Source: an uncultured Lachnospiraceae bacterium (GTDB lineage: Bacteria; Bacillota; Clostridia; Lachnospirales; Lachnospiraceae). From it: a stretch of DNA of 64,000 nt. The stretch is from the NCBI GenBank assembly GCA_948470755.1, contig CAOKPU010000001.1, positions 50,011 through 114,010 on the forward strand, given 5' to 3'. Shown here one piece after another: positions 27,162 to 37,216 of this stretch. Both the position numbers and the translations under genes were made by a program. The notes beneath the pieces are model-generated. The model had not been told where the DNA came from, did not search any database, and saw only the letters and a program-made list of their open reading frames with translations. How positions within the stretch are numbered: the first letter of the stretch is position 1; every line of letters begins with the position of its first letter.

Positions 27162-28709
27162 ATGTACCGTATTTTGATTGTAGATGATGAAAAGAAAGAG
27201 CGTGAAGGAATCGCATTGCTGATAAAACGTTATGGTTATAATCTGGAAGTAACGTTGGCGCCAAACGGGGAAGAAGCGCTCCGTTTATTTAAAGATACCG
27301 ATTTTGATATCCTGCTGACCGATATTAAAATGCCTTATATGGACGGTATACAGTTAATCGAAGAGGTGCGGCGCCGTGACAAGAATCCTATCTGCATTAT
27401 TTATAGCGCTTACGGTGAATTTGAGTATGCGCAGAATGCCATATCGCTTGGAGTGGCGGAATATCTTTTAAAGCCGATACGTCTGGAGCTTTTTGAAAAG
27501 CTTTTTGGTGAAGTGATTGGTCTTTGTGAAGAAAAGGAAAGGCAGAGGGAGCAGGAGGAACGGCTTCGTCAGGAATATACCGAAGTGATGGGTTTTAAGA
27601 GGAAACAGAAGCTTATGGCATTTCTGGGCGGCGAACCGGAGGCGGTATGGAAAGAAGAATTTATTGATTTTGGGAAATATCAGTGCGTCCCTATATTAAT
27701 TTCAGAATATTCCAATTTGTTTGCCCGTAGCTGGGAGTCTTATGAAAAGGAAATTCTGGATATTCTGACGGATGAATGTATTGTGATAAATAAGGGTGAC
27801 GATTTAACAATCGTGTTGCTGCTTGAATTATCGGAGGGGAAAAATAAGAAGGAAGGCAGAACGGTATTGGATCGATGTAAAAAAATTGCTGATATTTCAA
27901 GAAAGAAATATCAGACGGATGTATTTATCATAATAGGAAACAGCGTGGATTCGCCGGAAGCGCTGAAAAGAGAATATGAGCAGGCAAAAGGGCAGTTGGA
28001 TTATCAGTTCTTTATGAGTGAAAGTACAATCCTCATGCAAAATGAACTGTTCTATCCGCGCAAAGAGCATGATATGATCCCGTTGTACCTGGAGCGGATT
28101 TATAACTGCACAAGGGTTCGGGATTTAAAAAATATGCGTAGGGAATTTGATAAAATGTTCGATTATCTGGAGAGCCAAAAAGGATTCAGTTCTATTTATG
28201 TAAAGTATACTTTTACCGATGCGATAAAGAAAATATATGATTTGGCGGAGATTAATATTCGGATTATGGAGTTCATGGATGGGATTTATAATGCCAAAAG
28301 CGTGGACGATGTACGTCAGATTATCGGTGACGTCATAGATGTGATTGAAGAAAACAGCATCCGGCAGAATAAAGAGAGCCATTTGATACAGATGGTAAGG
28401 GGGATTGTTTATGAAAGATATGCGGACTGCAACCTTGGCGTATCGGGAATTGCCAATGAACTGGGAGTGTCGGCGGCTTATTTAAGCAGTTTGTTTAAAA
28501 TGGAAACAGGGATAAACCTATCAAAATTTATTACCGGATTCCGGATTAACAAATCAAAGGAACTGCTGCGGCAGTCCAATCTTAGGGTGAATGACATTGC
28601 AAAACAGGTGGGATATGTGAACTTGTCTTATTACAGTTCCATATTCCGGAGCATCGAAGGGTGCAGCCCGGGCCAGTATAGGGAGAATGCGGAAAAGGAT
28701 GAAGAATAG
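27162..28709 (+). CDS. YesN-type response regulator with AraC DNA-binding domain
   Basis: Receiver domain at the N-terminus (ILIVDDEKKEREG, phospho-acceptor Asp in DILLTDIKMPYMDG near residue 55, Lys in YLLKPIRLE), a long middle linker of about 270 residues, and a C-terminal pair of AraC/XylS helix-turn-helices: LGVSAAYLSSLFKMETG and IAKQVGYVNLSYYSSIFRS. It forms a pair with the overlapping kinase gene and probably activates the downstream sugar-import and phosphorylase genes. GGAAAGG precedes the start. Length 515 residues is typical of the group. Confidence 0.93.
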   Translation: MYRILIVDDEKKEREGIALLIKRYGYNLEVTLAPNGEEALRLFKDTDFDILLTDIKMPYMDGIQLIEEVRRRDKNPICIIYSAYGEFEYAQNAISLGVAEYLLKPIRLELFEKLFGEVIGLCEEKERQREQEERLRQEYTEVMGFKRKQKLMAFLGGEPEAVWKEEFIDFGKYQCVPILISEYSNLFARSWESYEKEILDILTDECIVINKGDDLTIVLLLELSEGKNKKEGRTVLDRCKKIADISRKKYQTDVFIIIGNSVDSPEALKREYEQAKGQLDYQFFMSESTILMQNELFYPRKEHDMIPLYLERIYNCTRVRDLKNMRREFDKMFDYLESQKGFSSIYVKYTFTDAIKKIYDLAEINIRIMEFMDGIYNAKSVDDVRQIIGDVIDVIEENSIRQNKESHLIQMVRGIVYERYADCNLGVSGIANELGVSAAYLSSLFKMETGINLSKFITGFRINKSKELLRQSNLRVNDIAKQVGYVNLSYYSSIFRSIEGCSPGQYRENAEKDEE

Positions 28710-30360
28710 ATTTAAGGATATGTCTTTTGCAAAAAAGCTGAAGATTGTTTTTGGCGTGGTAATTGTTGTACCAATTCTGTGTATGGGAATATATATTTTA
28801 TATACAGCTTTTTCACTTATCCGAAAAGAACAGCGGCTGGAAGTGGAGGATACGGTAAAAAGGAATATCATTGACATTAATAATAAAGTGGAGCAATGTG
28901 AAAATTCCATTAATTATCTGGTCAGCAATTATAGTCTGCAGGAATTTTTAAATATTGAACCGACAGAGTATGTAAAGAAAAACGAAAAAGCAGCTTCCGC
29001 GGGTTCGCTAATATACAATACGTTGCTGTCCAACCAGTATTTCAGCAAAATATATGTATATACGGATAGAAAAGCCGCGGCGTTGAGCGCCTTAGTAATG
29101 GAAGTGAACGATGCGCAGGAGGAAAAATGGTATAAGGAAACGGAGGCGGCTTCTGGTACTTTATGGTGGAAGACAGAGGATGAAATGTTTATTACAAGGT
29201 CCATCCGAAATTATTATTCCAAGGAAACGTTGGCAGTGATTAAAATCAATATCGATGAAGGTCATATATTAGACGAGAGTTACAGTATTTTTGAAGGAAT
29301 GCCTATTTCAATAAAAATCAGCAACGGGGACGAAACGGTAGCGGAATATCAGACCGGACAATGGGAGCAGGGAAGTAAGAATTATCGGATTGTAGATTCC
29401 CTTTTGGCCGGGAATTGGAAAATTGCGTATGACATTAGTGATAAATATTTTATTTCCTATCGTGACCGCAGGCTGGTAGGGCCGGGATTGGTTATAGTTT
29501 TGCTGTTGATAGCAGTATGGATGGCGGTGGAACTATGCTCCAACATTTTATTTCAGGAAATCAAGCAATTGGTCGCGGAGGTGGACAAGATCGGCGAGGG
29601 GGATATCAATACCCCTGTCACTATATTGTCCAACGATGAGATCGGATATCTGGCTGGACAGATTGACAAAATGATGATTAAGATGAGACGGTTGATTAAT
29701 GAGGTTTATAAAGGGGAATTGGAGAAAAAGGATTTGGAATTGAATTTGCTCCAATCGAAGATCAGCCCCCATTTCTTATATAATAACCTGTCAGCAATCA
29801 ATTGGATTGCCATAGAAAAAGGGGAAGACCAGATATATGAAATAACAACGCAGATGGCGATTTTTTATAGGACGGCGCTTAATAAAGGAAAGCATATTGA
29901 CAAGATGCGTGTGGAGATTGAGAATATCAAGGCTTATATCAATTTGCAGTTATTGGCCCATGAAAATTCTTTTGACGTGATATATAGGATGGATGACAGT
30001 CTGATGGAATGCATGACGCCGATTTTTATTATGCAGCCGCTGGTAGAAAATGCCATTGAACATGGGATTGACCAACTGAGGGAAAAAAGAGGGAAAATTG
30101 AAATAGATGTGTTAAAGGAGGACGGGGTTATCCGTATGCGGGTGCATGACAATGGGGAGGAATTGTTCCGGAAACGGGGAACAAGGGAACTTGGCGAGGG
30201 GGAATGGGGATATGGTATAACGAATGTGCATAACCGTATCCGGCTTTTATGCGGCAAGGAATATGGGGTATCCATCCGGGCTGATGAGGATGGCACATAC
30301 TCGGAAATTGTATTTCGGGAAGGATATTTGAAGACGGATTATTCGCTGCCCAGAATTTAA
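28687..30360 (+). CDS. YesM-type membrane sensor histidine kinase
   Basis: Membrane helix about residues 16-38, large extracytoplasmic sensor about 40-258, second helix about 262-284, HAMP (about 285-340) and a His_kinase/HATPase module with phospho-acceptor His in QSKISPHFLYNNLSAINWI, N box PLVENAIEHG and YGITNVHNRI. It overlaps the regulator gene by 23 bp. Starts at 28687 or 28699 are both possible: GGGAG is one base from the first and 13 from the second. The family senses extracytoplasmic sugars or binding-protein complexes; the ligand here is inferred to be the locus substrate. Confidence 0.92.
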   Translation: MRKRMKNRFKDMSFAKKLKIVFGVVIVVPILCMGIYILYTAFSLIRKEQRLEVEDTVKRNIIDINNKVEQCENSINYLVSNYSLQEFLNIEPTEYVKKNEKAASAGSLIYNTLLSNQYFSKIYVYTDRKAAALSALVMEVNDAQEEKWYKETEAASGTLWWKTEDEMFITRSIRNYYSKETLAVIKINIDEGHILDESYSIFEGMPISIKISNGDETVAEYQTGQWEQGSKNYRIVDSLLAGNWKIAYDISDKYFISYRDRRLVGPGLVIVLLLIAVWMAVELCSNILFQEIKQLVAEVDKIGEGDINTPVTILSNDEIGYLAGQIDKMMIKMRRLINEVYKGELEKKDLELNLLQSKISPHFLYNNLSAINWIAIEKGEDQIYEITTQMAIFYRTALNKGKHIDKMRVEIENIKAYINLQLLAHENSFDVIYRMDDSLMECMTPIFIMQPLVENAIEHGIDQLREKRGKIEIDVLKEDGVIRMRVHDNGEELFRKRGTRELGEGEWGYGITNVHNRIRLLCGKEYGVSIRADEDGTYSEIVFREGYLKTDYSLPRI

Positions 30361-30430
30361 CGTGAGAAGAACTTAAAAAAATTGAAAGTCAGTTAAAATT
30401 TTTGATATTTTTTCTTTCTTGTCCTTTTTT

Positions 30431-30436
30431 TATAAT
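30431..30436 (+). promoter_or_regulatory. Putative -10 box of the sugar-binding protein gene
   Basis: TATAAT after a T-rich stretch, 34 bp before the start codon. No good -35 at the right distance, as expected if the AraC-type regulator activates it. Confidence 0.45.
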
Positions 30437-30469
30437 TAAAACAGATACTAAAAGAAAAGGAGAGGGATT

Positions 30470-31837
30470 ATGATGAAGAAAAAATTAGCATGGTTATGCA
30501 TTGGCTGTATGGCAGTGTCTGTATTGGCCGGATGCGGCGGAAATGCAGACGCTGGAAATGATACTCCTGCCCAACAGGAGGCGTCGGAGGAAGCCGGGGA
30601 AGAAGCGGTAGAGGGGGAGGCCGATTCCCCGGCAGAAGGATCTGGGGAAGCAGCGGGTAATGGTGAAACGATATCTATGATGTGCTGGTATGATGAGGAT
30701 GATATGGAGGGGGTTGTCAACGCGGTAAATGAGCAGTTGAACGGGGAATATGTGCTGGAATATACCTATGTGGCTTTGTCGGATTATAATAATGTGCTGA
30801 GTACGCAGTTGGCGGCCGGGGAAGGGCCGGACATCGTTGCGGATGAAACGGATTTCCTGGCAAGGATTAAGGCGGGAAATCTGATGGACATCTCGGATAT
30901 GGATATTATAAGCGAATTTAGCGAGGACGGGTTTGCGCTTTGCTCCGAAGGAGGAAAGTACTATGGGATCCCTTCTTACGGATGGTTTGCAGGAATATGG
31001 TACAATCAGGATATCCTGGATGAATGCAACGTGACATTGCCGAAAACTTTGGAAGAGTTCATAGAAGCATGCAGGACGATTCAGGCGGCGGGGTATGAAC
31101 CGGTAGGCTTTGGGTTGGCAGATGGTGATACTGCCCATGCTAACTTGTTTGGATATCTGGAAAATGTTTTTTATCATAATAATGATAAAAATGCGGATGG
31201 GATCGGATTTGACGAGAAATTTGCAAGGGGAGAGGTTTCCTTTGAAGGAAATATCAATGAACATGTTGAAAAATGGTATCGGTTAATTGAGGAAGGATTT
31301 ATTACATCGGAAATGCTTGGTATTTCCAATGAAGAAGCATTGAATAACTTTATTGCAGGCCGTACTGCGTTCTTCAACGGAGGCCCTTGGCAGTATACAA
31401 GTTTTGCAGATGCCGGTATCCATTTCGGTATGATGCCTCAGTTGAGCGATACAGGAGAAAACGTATATGTAATCGGAGGCGCGGCAGCAAGCTATGGAAT
31501 CAACGCAAATACAAAGAATGAAGCAGGAGCCAAAGCGGTGCTTTCCGCATTAGGTTCCGTAGAAGCTCAGCAGGCAATGCTGGAATCCAATCCGGGCGGC
31601 ATGAGTTACCGGAATGGCGTAATTGCTAATATGCCGGAGGAATATGAAAGTGTGAGGGATGCGATAGATAACGGGAATATATCTTATGCGGCGAACCGTT
31701 GGAGTGTGGATATGCCGGCGGCTTCCTTGGTGGATGAGTCTATTTCCCAGATTCAGGGTCTTATTTCCGGCGATTTGACGGTAGATGAATATATTGCGGC
31801 GCTGGATGCGAAAGCGGATTCTATCCGTTATGAATAA
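30470..31837 (+). CDS. Sugar ABC transporter substrate-binding lipoprotein
   Basis: Family 1 extracellular solute-binding protein of 455 residues. Lipoprotein signal with lipobox VLAGC and lipidated Cys22, an acidic Gly/Glu-rich linker to about residue 65, then the two-lobed fold: QLAAGEGPDIVADETDFLAR, GIPSYGWFAGIWYNQDILDE and NFIAGRTAFFNGGPWQY. Anchored outside the membrane by a diacylglyceryl group, presumably added by the Lgt encoded at 63200. It begins after AAAGGAGAGGG. Its higher stoichiometry over the permeases is probably set by the stem-loop at 31858-31878. Confidence 0.94.
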   Translation: MMKKKLAWLCIGCMAVSVLAGCGGNADAGNDTPAQQEASEEAGEEAVEGEADSPAEGSGEAAGNGETISMMCWYDEDDMEGVVNAVNEQLNGEYVLEYTYVALSDYNNVLSTQLAAGEGPDIVADETDFLARIKAGNLMDISDMDIISEFSEDGFALCSEGGKYYGIPSYGWFAGIWYNQDILDECNVTLPKTLEEFIEACRTIQAAGYEPVGFGLADGDTAHANLFGYLENVFYHNNDKNADGIGFDEKFARGEVSFEGNINEHVEKWYRLIEEGFITSEMLGISNEEALNNFIAGRTAFFNGGPWQYTSFADAGIHFGMMPQLSDTGENVYVIGGAAASYGINANTKNEAGAKAVLSALGSVEAQQAMLESNPGGMSYRNGVIANMPEEYESVRDAIDNGNISYAANRWSVDMPAASLVDESISQIQGLISGDLTVDEYIAALDAKADSIRYE

Positions 31838-31857
31838 TTGGCAACATAAGTGACCAA

Positions 31858-31878
31858 ACTGCCCCCTTGCGGGGCAGT
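31858..31878 (+). terminator. Intercistronic stem-loop after the binding-protein gene
   Basis: Perfect ACTGCCCC / GGGGCAGT stem with loop CTTGC and only a weak T-tract. This position, between a binding-protein gene and its permeases, commonly holds partial terminators or RNA-stabilising hairpins. Confidence 0.65.
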
Positions 31879-32031
31879 TCCCGATTTTGGGGGACGATGC
31901 CGCCGGACGGATTTTTGGCGCCCTGTACGGAAGGTATATCTTGTATGGGAGAAAAAGCGGTGGATTGGCAGCGGCATCCCGGCGCGGGCATGTATTAAAA
32001 GGCACATCTTTTTAGAAATGGGGAAATAGGA

Positions 32032-32922
32032 ATGAATAGAAATCAGAAAATAAAAAATACCGTACCATATATAGCGATGACGGCTCCGGCAGTGCTGCTG
32101 TTTCTTATTTTTTTTGTTATCCCGTTGTTTTTCACTATCCGGTACAGTTTTTATAACTGGACAAATTATTCGCCGGATATTACGTTTTCCGGCCTTTCCA
32201 ATTATGTAAAAATACCGGAAGATAAGATGCTGAAAACGTCGATTAAAAATTCCCTGCTTTTTGCAACGGCAACGGTTGTTATCCAGAGCGTAATTACCAT
32301 GCCGATAGCGGTAGTGCTGAATTCAAAGCTTCGTGGACGCAATATATTCAGGGCTATTTTTTTTATGCCGGTAGTCATGAGTACCTTGGTAGTAGGATAT
32401 TTGTGGAAATATCTGCTGTCATCCAGCGATTATGGATTTGTCAATCAGATTATTACCGGCCTGGGGTTTGAAAAAATAAATTTTTTCGGCAACGGGAATG
32501 TGGCAATGTGGACGATTATCCTTGTGGAAGTGTGGCAATGGTTTGGCTGGGCCATGGTAATTTATCTTGGCAATTTGCAGAATATTAGCGGGGATTTGTT
32601 TGAAGCCGCTTCGGTAGACGGGGCGAATGCATGGGACAGGTTCTGGCATATCATAGTGCCTGGGCTGGCTCCGGCGATCAAGATAAATGTGGTTACGGGC
32701 ATGATTAACGGGCTGAAGGTGTTTGATATTATCGTAGCCACCACCAATGGAGGACCGGCACACCGGACGGAAACTATACTGACTTCCATGTATTCTAAGT
32801 TTTCGGATGGCAATTTTGGATATGCTTCTGCTTATGGGACAGTCTTTCTGGTAGTAGCGATGATTGTAGCCTGCATTTTGCTGGGAGGCTTTAAGAAATG
32901 GGAGGAGCGGTTAGGACAATGA
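32032..32922 (+). CDS. Sugar ABC transporter permease (MalF-like)
   Basis: Six membrane helices in 296 residues, beginning IAMTAPAVLLFLIFFVIPLF, with the cytoplasmic EAA loop FEAASVDGANAWDRFWHIIV that docks the ATPase. It pairs with the next permease, overlapping it by 4 bp. No ATP-binding subunit gene is in the locus, so a shared MsmX/UgpC-like ATPase elsewhere is expected. Confidence 0.94.
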   Translation: MNRNQKIKNTVPYIAMTAPAVLLFLIFFVIPLFFTIRYSFYNWTNYSPDITFSGLSNYVKIPEDKMLKTSIKNSLLFATATVVIQSVITMPIAVVLNSKLRGRNIFRAIFFMPVVMSTLVVGYLWKYLLSSSDYGFVNQIITGLGFEKINFFGNGNVAMWTIILVEVWQWFGWAMVIYLGNLQNISGDLFEAASVDGANAWDRFWHIIVPGLAPAIKINVVTGMINGLKVFDIIVATTNGGPAHRTETILTSMYSKFSDGNFGYASAYGTVFLVVAMIVACILLGGFKKWEERLGQ

Positions 32923-33758
32923 GAGACAATAAAAAGAAAAAATTCACGTTAGCGGCAACTTATATTTTTTTGACAGTTATTGCCGTGGCCATGCTTATTC
33001 CCATTTATTATTTATTGGTTACAACCTTCAAAACGCCGGAACATGCAGCAGTGGCCCCGATGGCGCTGCCTTCTTCCTTGGATTTTTCCGGATATATAAA
33101 GGCCTTTGAGGAAATGGAGTATCCGAGGGCGTTTCGGAATACTTTCCTGATTACATTGATATCGGTAACCGGTATTGTTCTGTTTAGTTCCATGGCCGGC
33201 TATGTATTAAACCGGAAGTCGGATAAAAAGGCCGGACAGCTTGTATTTTTGCTGCTGCTGTCAGGGATGATGTTTCCCTATCAGATGTCGATATTGGGCC
33301 TTTATAAGTTGATAAGGGGGCTGAACCTGATGAATTCACTTTGGTCGGTGATACTGGTGGATATTACGATCAATCTTCCTTTTGCAGTATTTTTGATGCG
33401 CAGTTATATGGCTACGGTTCCCATGGAGCTGGATGAAGCTGCCAAAATAGACGGGGCGGGAGTATTCCGTACCTTTACTACGATTATTTTCCCTTTGATG
33501 AAGCCTACTATAGCCACGGTGGCGATTTTGAATACTTTGAATGTATGGAATGACTTTATGGGACCACTGTATTTCCTGCAGTCCCGGAAAAAGGATGTTA
33601 TATTACAAGAAATTTATCGCAACATCGGCCAGTTTTCTACGGACTGGACAGGGATTTTCCCGATGATGGTCCTGGGGATTATGCCCCTGATGATTTTCTA
33701 TTTGTTTATGCAGAAATATATTATCAGCGGAGTGATGGCCGGTTCGGTAAAAGGGTAA
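32919..33758 (+). CDS. Sugar ABC transporter permease (MalG-like)
   Basis: Six helices with EAA loop ELDEAAKIDGAGVFRTFTTI. I take the ATG at 32919, which overlaps the preceding stop as ATGA and follows GGGAGGAG; an in-frame ATG at 32898 is that ribosome site region itself. The C-terminus QKYIISGVMAGSVKG is characteristic of the family. It forms the translocation pore with the upstream permease. Confidence 0.94.
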   Translation: MRDNKKKKFTLAATYIFLTVIAVAMLIPIYYLLVTTFKTPEHAAVAPMALPSSLDFSGYIKAFEEMEYPRAFRNTFLITLISVTGIVLFSSMAGYVLNRKSDKKAGQLVFLLLLSGMMFPYQMSILGLYKLIRGLNLMNSLWSVILVDITINLPFAVFLMRSYMATVPMELDEAAKIDGAGVFRTFTTIIFPLMKPTIATVAILNTLNVWNDFMGPLYFLQSRKKDVILQEIYRNIGQFSTDWTGIFPMMVLGIMPLMIFYLFMQKYIISGVMAGSVKG

Positions 33759-33780
33759 GCTTGAAAGTGGAGGCAAGGAG

Positions 33781-34929
33781 ATGGAAGCAGGATATTTGGG
33801 AAAAAGATATGCAACGGAAGAAATACCATATCTGCAAGTTTGCGGAAGAGTGGCTAAGAGAAAAGGGAAATATACTTTTTTCTGGACAGGAAGCGGAATG
33901 GAGTTCAGAGTAACAGGAAAGGAACTTTGGGTGGAAACAGAGGTGGCTGAGGATATGCTTCCGCCATGGATATGCATTTACTTAAATGGCCGGTTGTTAA
34001 GCCGGCAGATCCTGCTGCCGGGCCGGCAGACCCTTTGCGTGTATACGGGATTAAATTGTGAAGGGGCAAAACATATCCGTCTGATAAAGGAAAGCCCTGC
34101 CATGTTCGATGGGCATGATTCATCTTTTTCCGTTTTAGGTCTGGTTTCGGATGGTTGTTTTAAACCGTTGCGGGAGAAAAAATACCGGCTGGAAATCATT
34201 GGGGACAGTATTACATCCGGCGAGGGGTTGTATGGGATGCCGGAATATAAGGAGTGGGATTTGTGGTTTTTTACAGCAAGACCGGAATACCACTATGGAA
34301 TGCAGACGGCGGAAAAACTGGATGCGGATGTGAGTATCATATCCCAGAGCGGATGGGGGATTGCAACCGGCTGCGACAACTGTCCTTCTCATAATGTCCC
34401 GTCCATATATGGGAAAATATGCGGAGTCCAGACGGCGGAAAGTGCGGGGAAGGCAGGCGCATGGGAAGAGCATCGTTTTCAGGAGTGGCAGCCGGATATT
34501 ATCCTTATCCATCTGGGAACCAATGATGTGGCGGCCTTCCGTAACCCGTCATGGGAAAATCCGAAAAACGGGAAGTTATATAAGATGAGGCTGGAAAAAG
34601 ACGGCAGCTTTGCAAAAAAGGATGAAGAAAAGATAAGACAGGCTGCTTATGATTTTTTGTGCGAGGTACGCCGTAACAATCCCAAGGCGCTCATCCTTTG
34701 GATATATGGGATGATGAAAAATGAACTGGAGGATGTCCTTCGCCGGACGGTGGAGAAGTATGCGGAGAAGAATAAGGATGCAAGAGTTGGATATCTATCC
34801 CTGCCCGATACGGAGGAAGGGGAATTCGGGGCGGTGGATCATCCTGGCAGATTGGCCCATAAGAAAGCGGCGGAGGTTATCTGCCGTGCGATAGAGGAGC
34901 GGCTGTCCGGGGAAGGCATAAAAATATAA
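33781..34929 (+). CDS. SGNH/GDSL esterase, carbohydrate esterase family 2-like
   Basis: A 382-residue protein without signal peptide. Residues about 25-130 form a beta-rich N-terminal domain; the SGNH hydrolase domain starts with EIIGDSITSGEGLYG (nucleophile Ser143), has block III HLGTNDVAAF and the catalytic Asp353-x-x/His354 region VDHPGRLAHKKAA. The two-domain arrangement resembles CE2 acetyl esterases. Being cytoplasmic and next to the importer and GH112 phosphorylase, it may remove acyl groups from the imported disaccharide; this is inference. Confidence 0.82.
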   Translation: MEAGYLGKRYATEEIPYLQVCGRVAKRKGKYTFFWTGSGMEFRVTGKELWVETEVAEDMLPPWICIYLNGRLLSRQILLPGRQTLCVYTGLNCEGAKHIRLIKESPAMFDGHDSSFSVLGLVSDGCFKPLREKKYRLEIIGDSITSGEGLYGMPEYKEWDLWFFTARPEYHYGMQTAEKLDADVSIISQSGWGIATGCDNCPSHNVPSIYGKICGVQTAESAGKAGAWEEHRFQEWQPDIILIHLGTNDVAAFRNPSWENPKNGKLYKMRLEKDGSFAKKDEEKIRQAAYDFLCEVRRNNPKALILWIYGMMKNELEDVLRRTVEKYAEKNKDARVGYLSLPDTEEGEFGAVDHPGRLAHKKAAEVICRAIEERLSGEGIKI

Positions 34930-34947
34930 ATAGATAGGAGAGCCGAG

Positions 34948-37113
34948 ATGAGAAGAGATAGGGAAAAAATGGGAAGCTTTACTCTGCCCGGAGAGGCAGG
35001 ATATGAGGAATTGACGCTCCGGATGGCGGAAAAATGGGGGGCGGATGTCATCCGCGACAGTGACGGAACGGCTCTGTCTAAGGAAATCCTGGATGCCGGC
35101 TATGGTATTTATTCTACGATATGCCTGATTCGCGAGCATAATAAATGGGCGAGGGAACACCGCAATATGTTGCAGCAGACTTTTCTTATGTCTACGCCAT
35201 GTCTGGCAAGGACAGAAGCAATACGCATTCCGTTATTGGAAAATTATTTTACAGAGCAGTTTGAGATCAATGATTCCGAGGAATCACTGGCATATTGGCA
35301 GGTGTTTGACCGTACGGCTGGCAAGGAGGTGGACAAGGGAAACTGGAATTACGATTGCGTTGGCGGGAATGTGGAGGTGGAAGGATGCATCCCCTATCAT
35401 GAGTATACGGTAAACTTCCTGGCTTATCGGATTTGGGAAGAAATTTCGATGTATAATCATGTGACAAACCATTGGAAGAAAGAGCATTTGATGCCGGTAG
35501 ATCCACGGATGCCGGAAGCGCAGGAATATCTTTGCCGATGGCTGGAAAAGTGGTGTCAGGATCATCCGGCAACTACGGTGGTCAGGCTTACTTCTATGTT
35601 TTATAATTTTGTCTGGATATGGGGCGATGACGAGAGGAACAGGAACCGCTATACGGATTGGGGATCCTATGATTTTACGGTAAGCCCTAAGGCGCTTGAG
35701 GACTTTAAAAAGGAATATGGGTACTCATTGACGGCGGAGGATTTTATCCATCAGGGGAAATTTCATGTGACGCATATGCCGCCGGTAAAGAAACAGTTGG
35801 ATTATATGGATTTTACTAATCGGTTTGTGGTGGGATTCGGAAAAAAATTAGTGGATTTGATTCACAAATATGGAAAAAAGGCTTATGTTTTTTATGACGA
35901 TAGTTGGGTTGGGATAGAGCCTTATGGACGCCGTTTCCGGGAATTTGGGTTTGACGGGCTGATTAAATGTGTGTTTAGCGGTTATGAAGCCAGACTATGC
36001 GCCGGTGTGGATGTGGAGATCCATGAACTGCGTCTGCATCCATATTTGTTTCCGGTGGGATTGGGAGGAAAACCTACTTTTATGAAGGGTGGGAGTCCGG
36101 TGCGGGATGCCGCAGGCTATTGGATGCGGATTCGGAGGGCGTTGCTTCGGGAGCCGGTGGAGAGGATTGGGCTTGGCGGCTATCTTCATCTGGTAGAAGG
36201 CTATCCGGATTTTTGCAGCTATATCGAAAAAGTAGCGGAGGAATTCCGGGTAATCAAAGCTTTCCATCAAAAAAGCGAGGTTTATACGTTCCCTTGCCGG
36301 GTAGGGGTGCTTCATTCATGGGGAAGCCTGCGCCCGTGGACTCTGTCAGGTCATTTTCATGAAACGTATATGCATGATTTGATTCATGTGAACGAGGCGT
36401 TGGCAGGACTTCCGGTTGACGTGCGTTTTATTGGCTTTGATGACATAAAGACGGGAACTTTAAAGGGGCTGGATGTGGTCATTAACGCCGGGCGGGCGGG
36501 AACGGCCTGGAGCGGCGGAAAGATATGGGAGGATGAAGAAGTGGTTTCCGGTATTACACGGTGGGTGGATGAGGGAGGCGCTTTTATCGGAATCGGAGAA
36601 CCTTCTGCGGCGGAGGGATACCACAATTACTTCCGGATGGCAAATGTATTGGGAGTGGATGAGGATACCGGGGCAAAAGTATGCCATGGAAGGTGGAGAT
36701 ACAATGTGGAAGAAATTCCGGGGCTGATACCGGAGGGGGCAGTATTCAAAGGGAAAGAAAACCTGATGCTGACGGATGGCAAAGCCAGGGTGTTGGCAGA
36801 GAAAAACGGAACGCCGGTTTTGGCTGTTAATTGCTTTGGAAAAGGGAAGGGTGTTTACCTTTCCGATTTTACATTGAGCAATGCAAATACAAGATTGCTG
36901 TTAAATCTGTTGCTGTTTGCCAAAAACATGGATCTTACCCAGAAATATCTGACGGACAACAGCGAAACAGAATGTGCATACTATCCGGAGGAAGGGCAAC
37001 TGGCGGCGATTAATAATTCAGACAGCCCTCAGGGAGTGCGGATACAAACAGACTATGGCCTACAGAGTTTTTCGCTAAAACCATATGAAACACAAATCCG
37101 GAAACTGAAATAA
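34948..37113 (+). CDS. GH112 beta-galactosyl disaccharide phosphorylase
   Basis: Phosphorolytic enzyme that splits a terminal beta-galactoside to galactose-1-phosphate. The family blocks GSFTLPGEAGYEELTLRMAE, KWGADVIRDSDGT, YHEYTVNFLAYRIWEEISMY, the general-acid region FYDDSWVGIEPYG (Asp318 by comparison), RMGYGGYL-like RIGLGGYLHLV and GGAFIGIGEP are present over 721 residues. Known specificities are galacto-N-biose/lacto-N-biose or galactosyl-beta-1,4-rhamnose; I cannot choose between them. No signal peptide, so it acts after import. It follows the esterase gene with a GGAGAG site and ends the locus. Leloir pathway genes are not in this window. Confidence 0.9.
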   Translation: MRRDREKMGSFTLPGEAGYEELTLRMAEKWGADVIRDSDGTALSKEILDAGYGIYSTICLIREHNKWAREHRNMLQQTFLMSTPCLARTEAIRIPLLENYFTEQFEINDSEESLAYWQVFDRTAGKEVDKGNWNYDCVGGNVEVEGCIPYHEYTVNFLAYRIWEEISMYNHVTNHWKKEHLMPVDPRMPEAQEYLCRWLEKWCQDHPATTVVRLTSMFYNFVWIWGDDERNRNRYTDWGSYDFTVSPKALEDFKKEYGYSLTAEDFIHQGKFHVTHMPPVKKQLDYMDFTNRFVVGFGKKLVDLIHKYGKKAYVFYDDSWVGIEPYGRRFREFGFDGLIKCVFSGYEARLCAGVDVEIHELRLHPYLFPVGLGGKPTFMKGGSPVRDAAGYWMRIRRALLREPVERIGLGGYLHLVEGYPDFCSYIEKVAEEFRVIKAFHQKSEVYTFPCRVGVLHSWGSLRPWTLSGHFHETYMHDLIHVNEALAGLPVDVRFIGFDDIKTGTLKGLDVVINAGRAGTAWSGGKIWEDEEVVSGITRWVDEGGAFIGIGEPSAAEGYHNYFRMANVLGVDEDTGAKVCHGRWRYNVEEIPGLIPEGAVFKGKENLMLTDGKARVLAEKNGTPVLAVNCFGKGKGVYLSDFTLSNANTRLLLNLLLFAKNMDLTQKYLTDNSETECAYYPEEGQLAAINNSDSPQGVRIQTDYGLQSFSLKPYETQIRKLK

Positions 37114-37195
37114 AGGCATTGCTGAATTGTCTGAAAAGTGTTGACGATCCGCTTTGCCGAATAATACTTGATAATGTTTTTGAAAAGAAAGCAAA

Positions 37196-37216
37196 AAGCG
37201 AGGCATAGCCTCGCTT
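37196..37216. terminator. Bidirectional terminator
   Basis: AAGCGAGGC / GCCTCGCTT stem with loop ATA; A-tract and T-tract on both sides. The right arm includes part of the cyclophilin stop codon (TAA on the minus strand). Confidence 0.85.
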
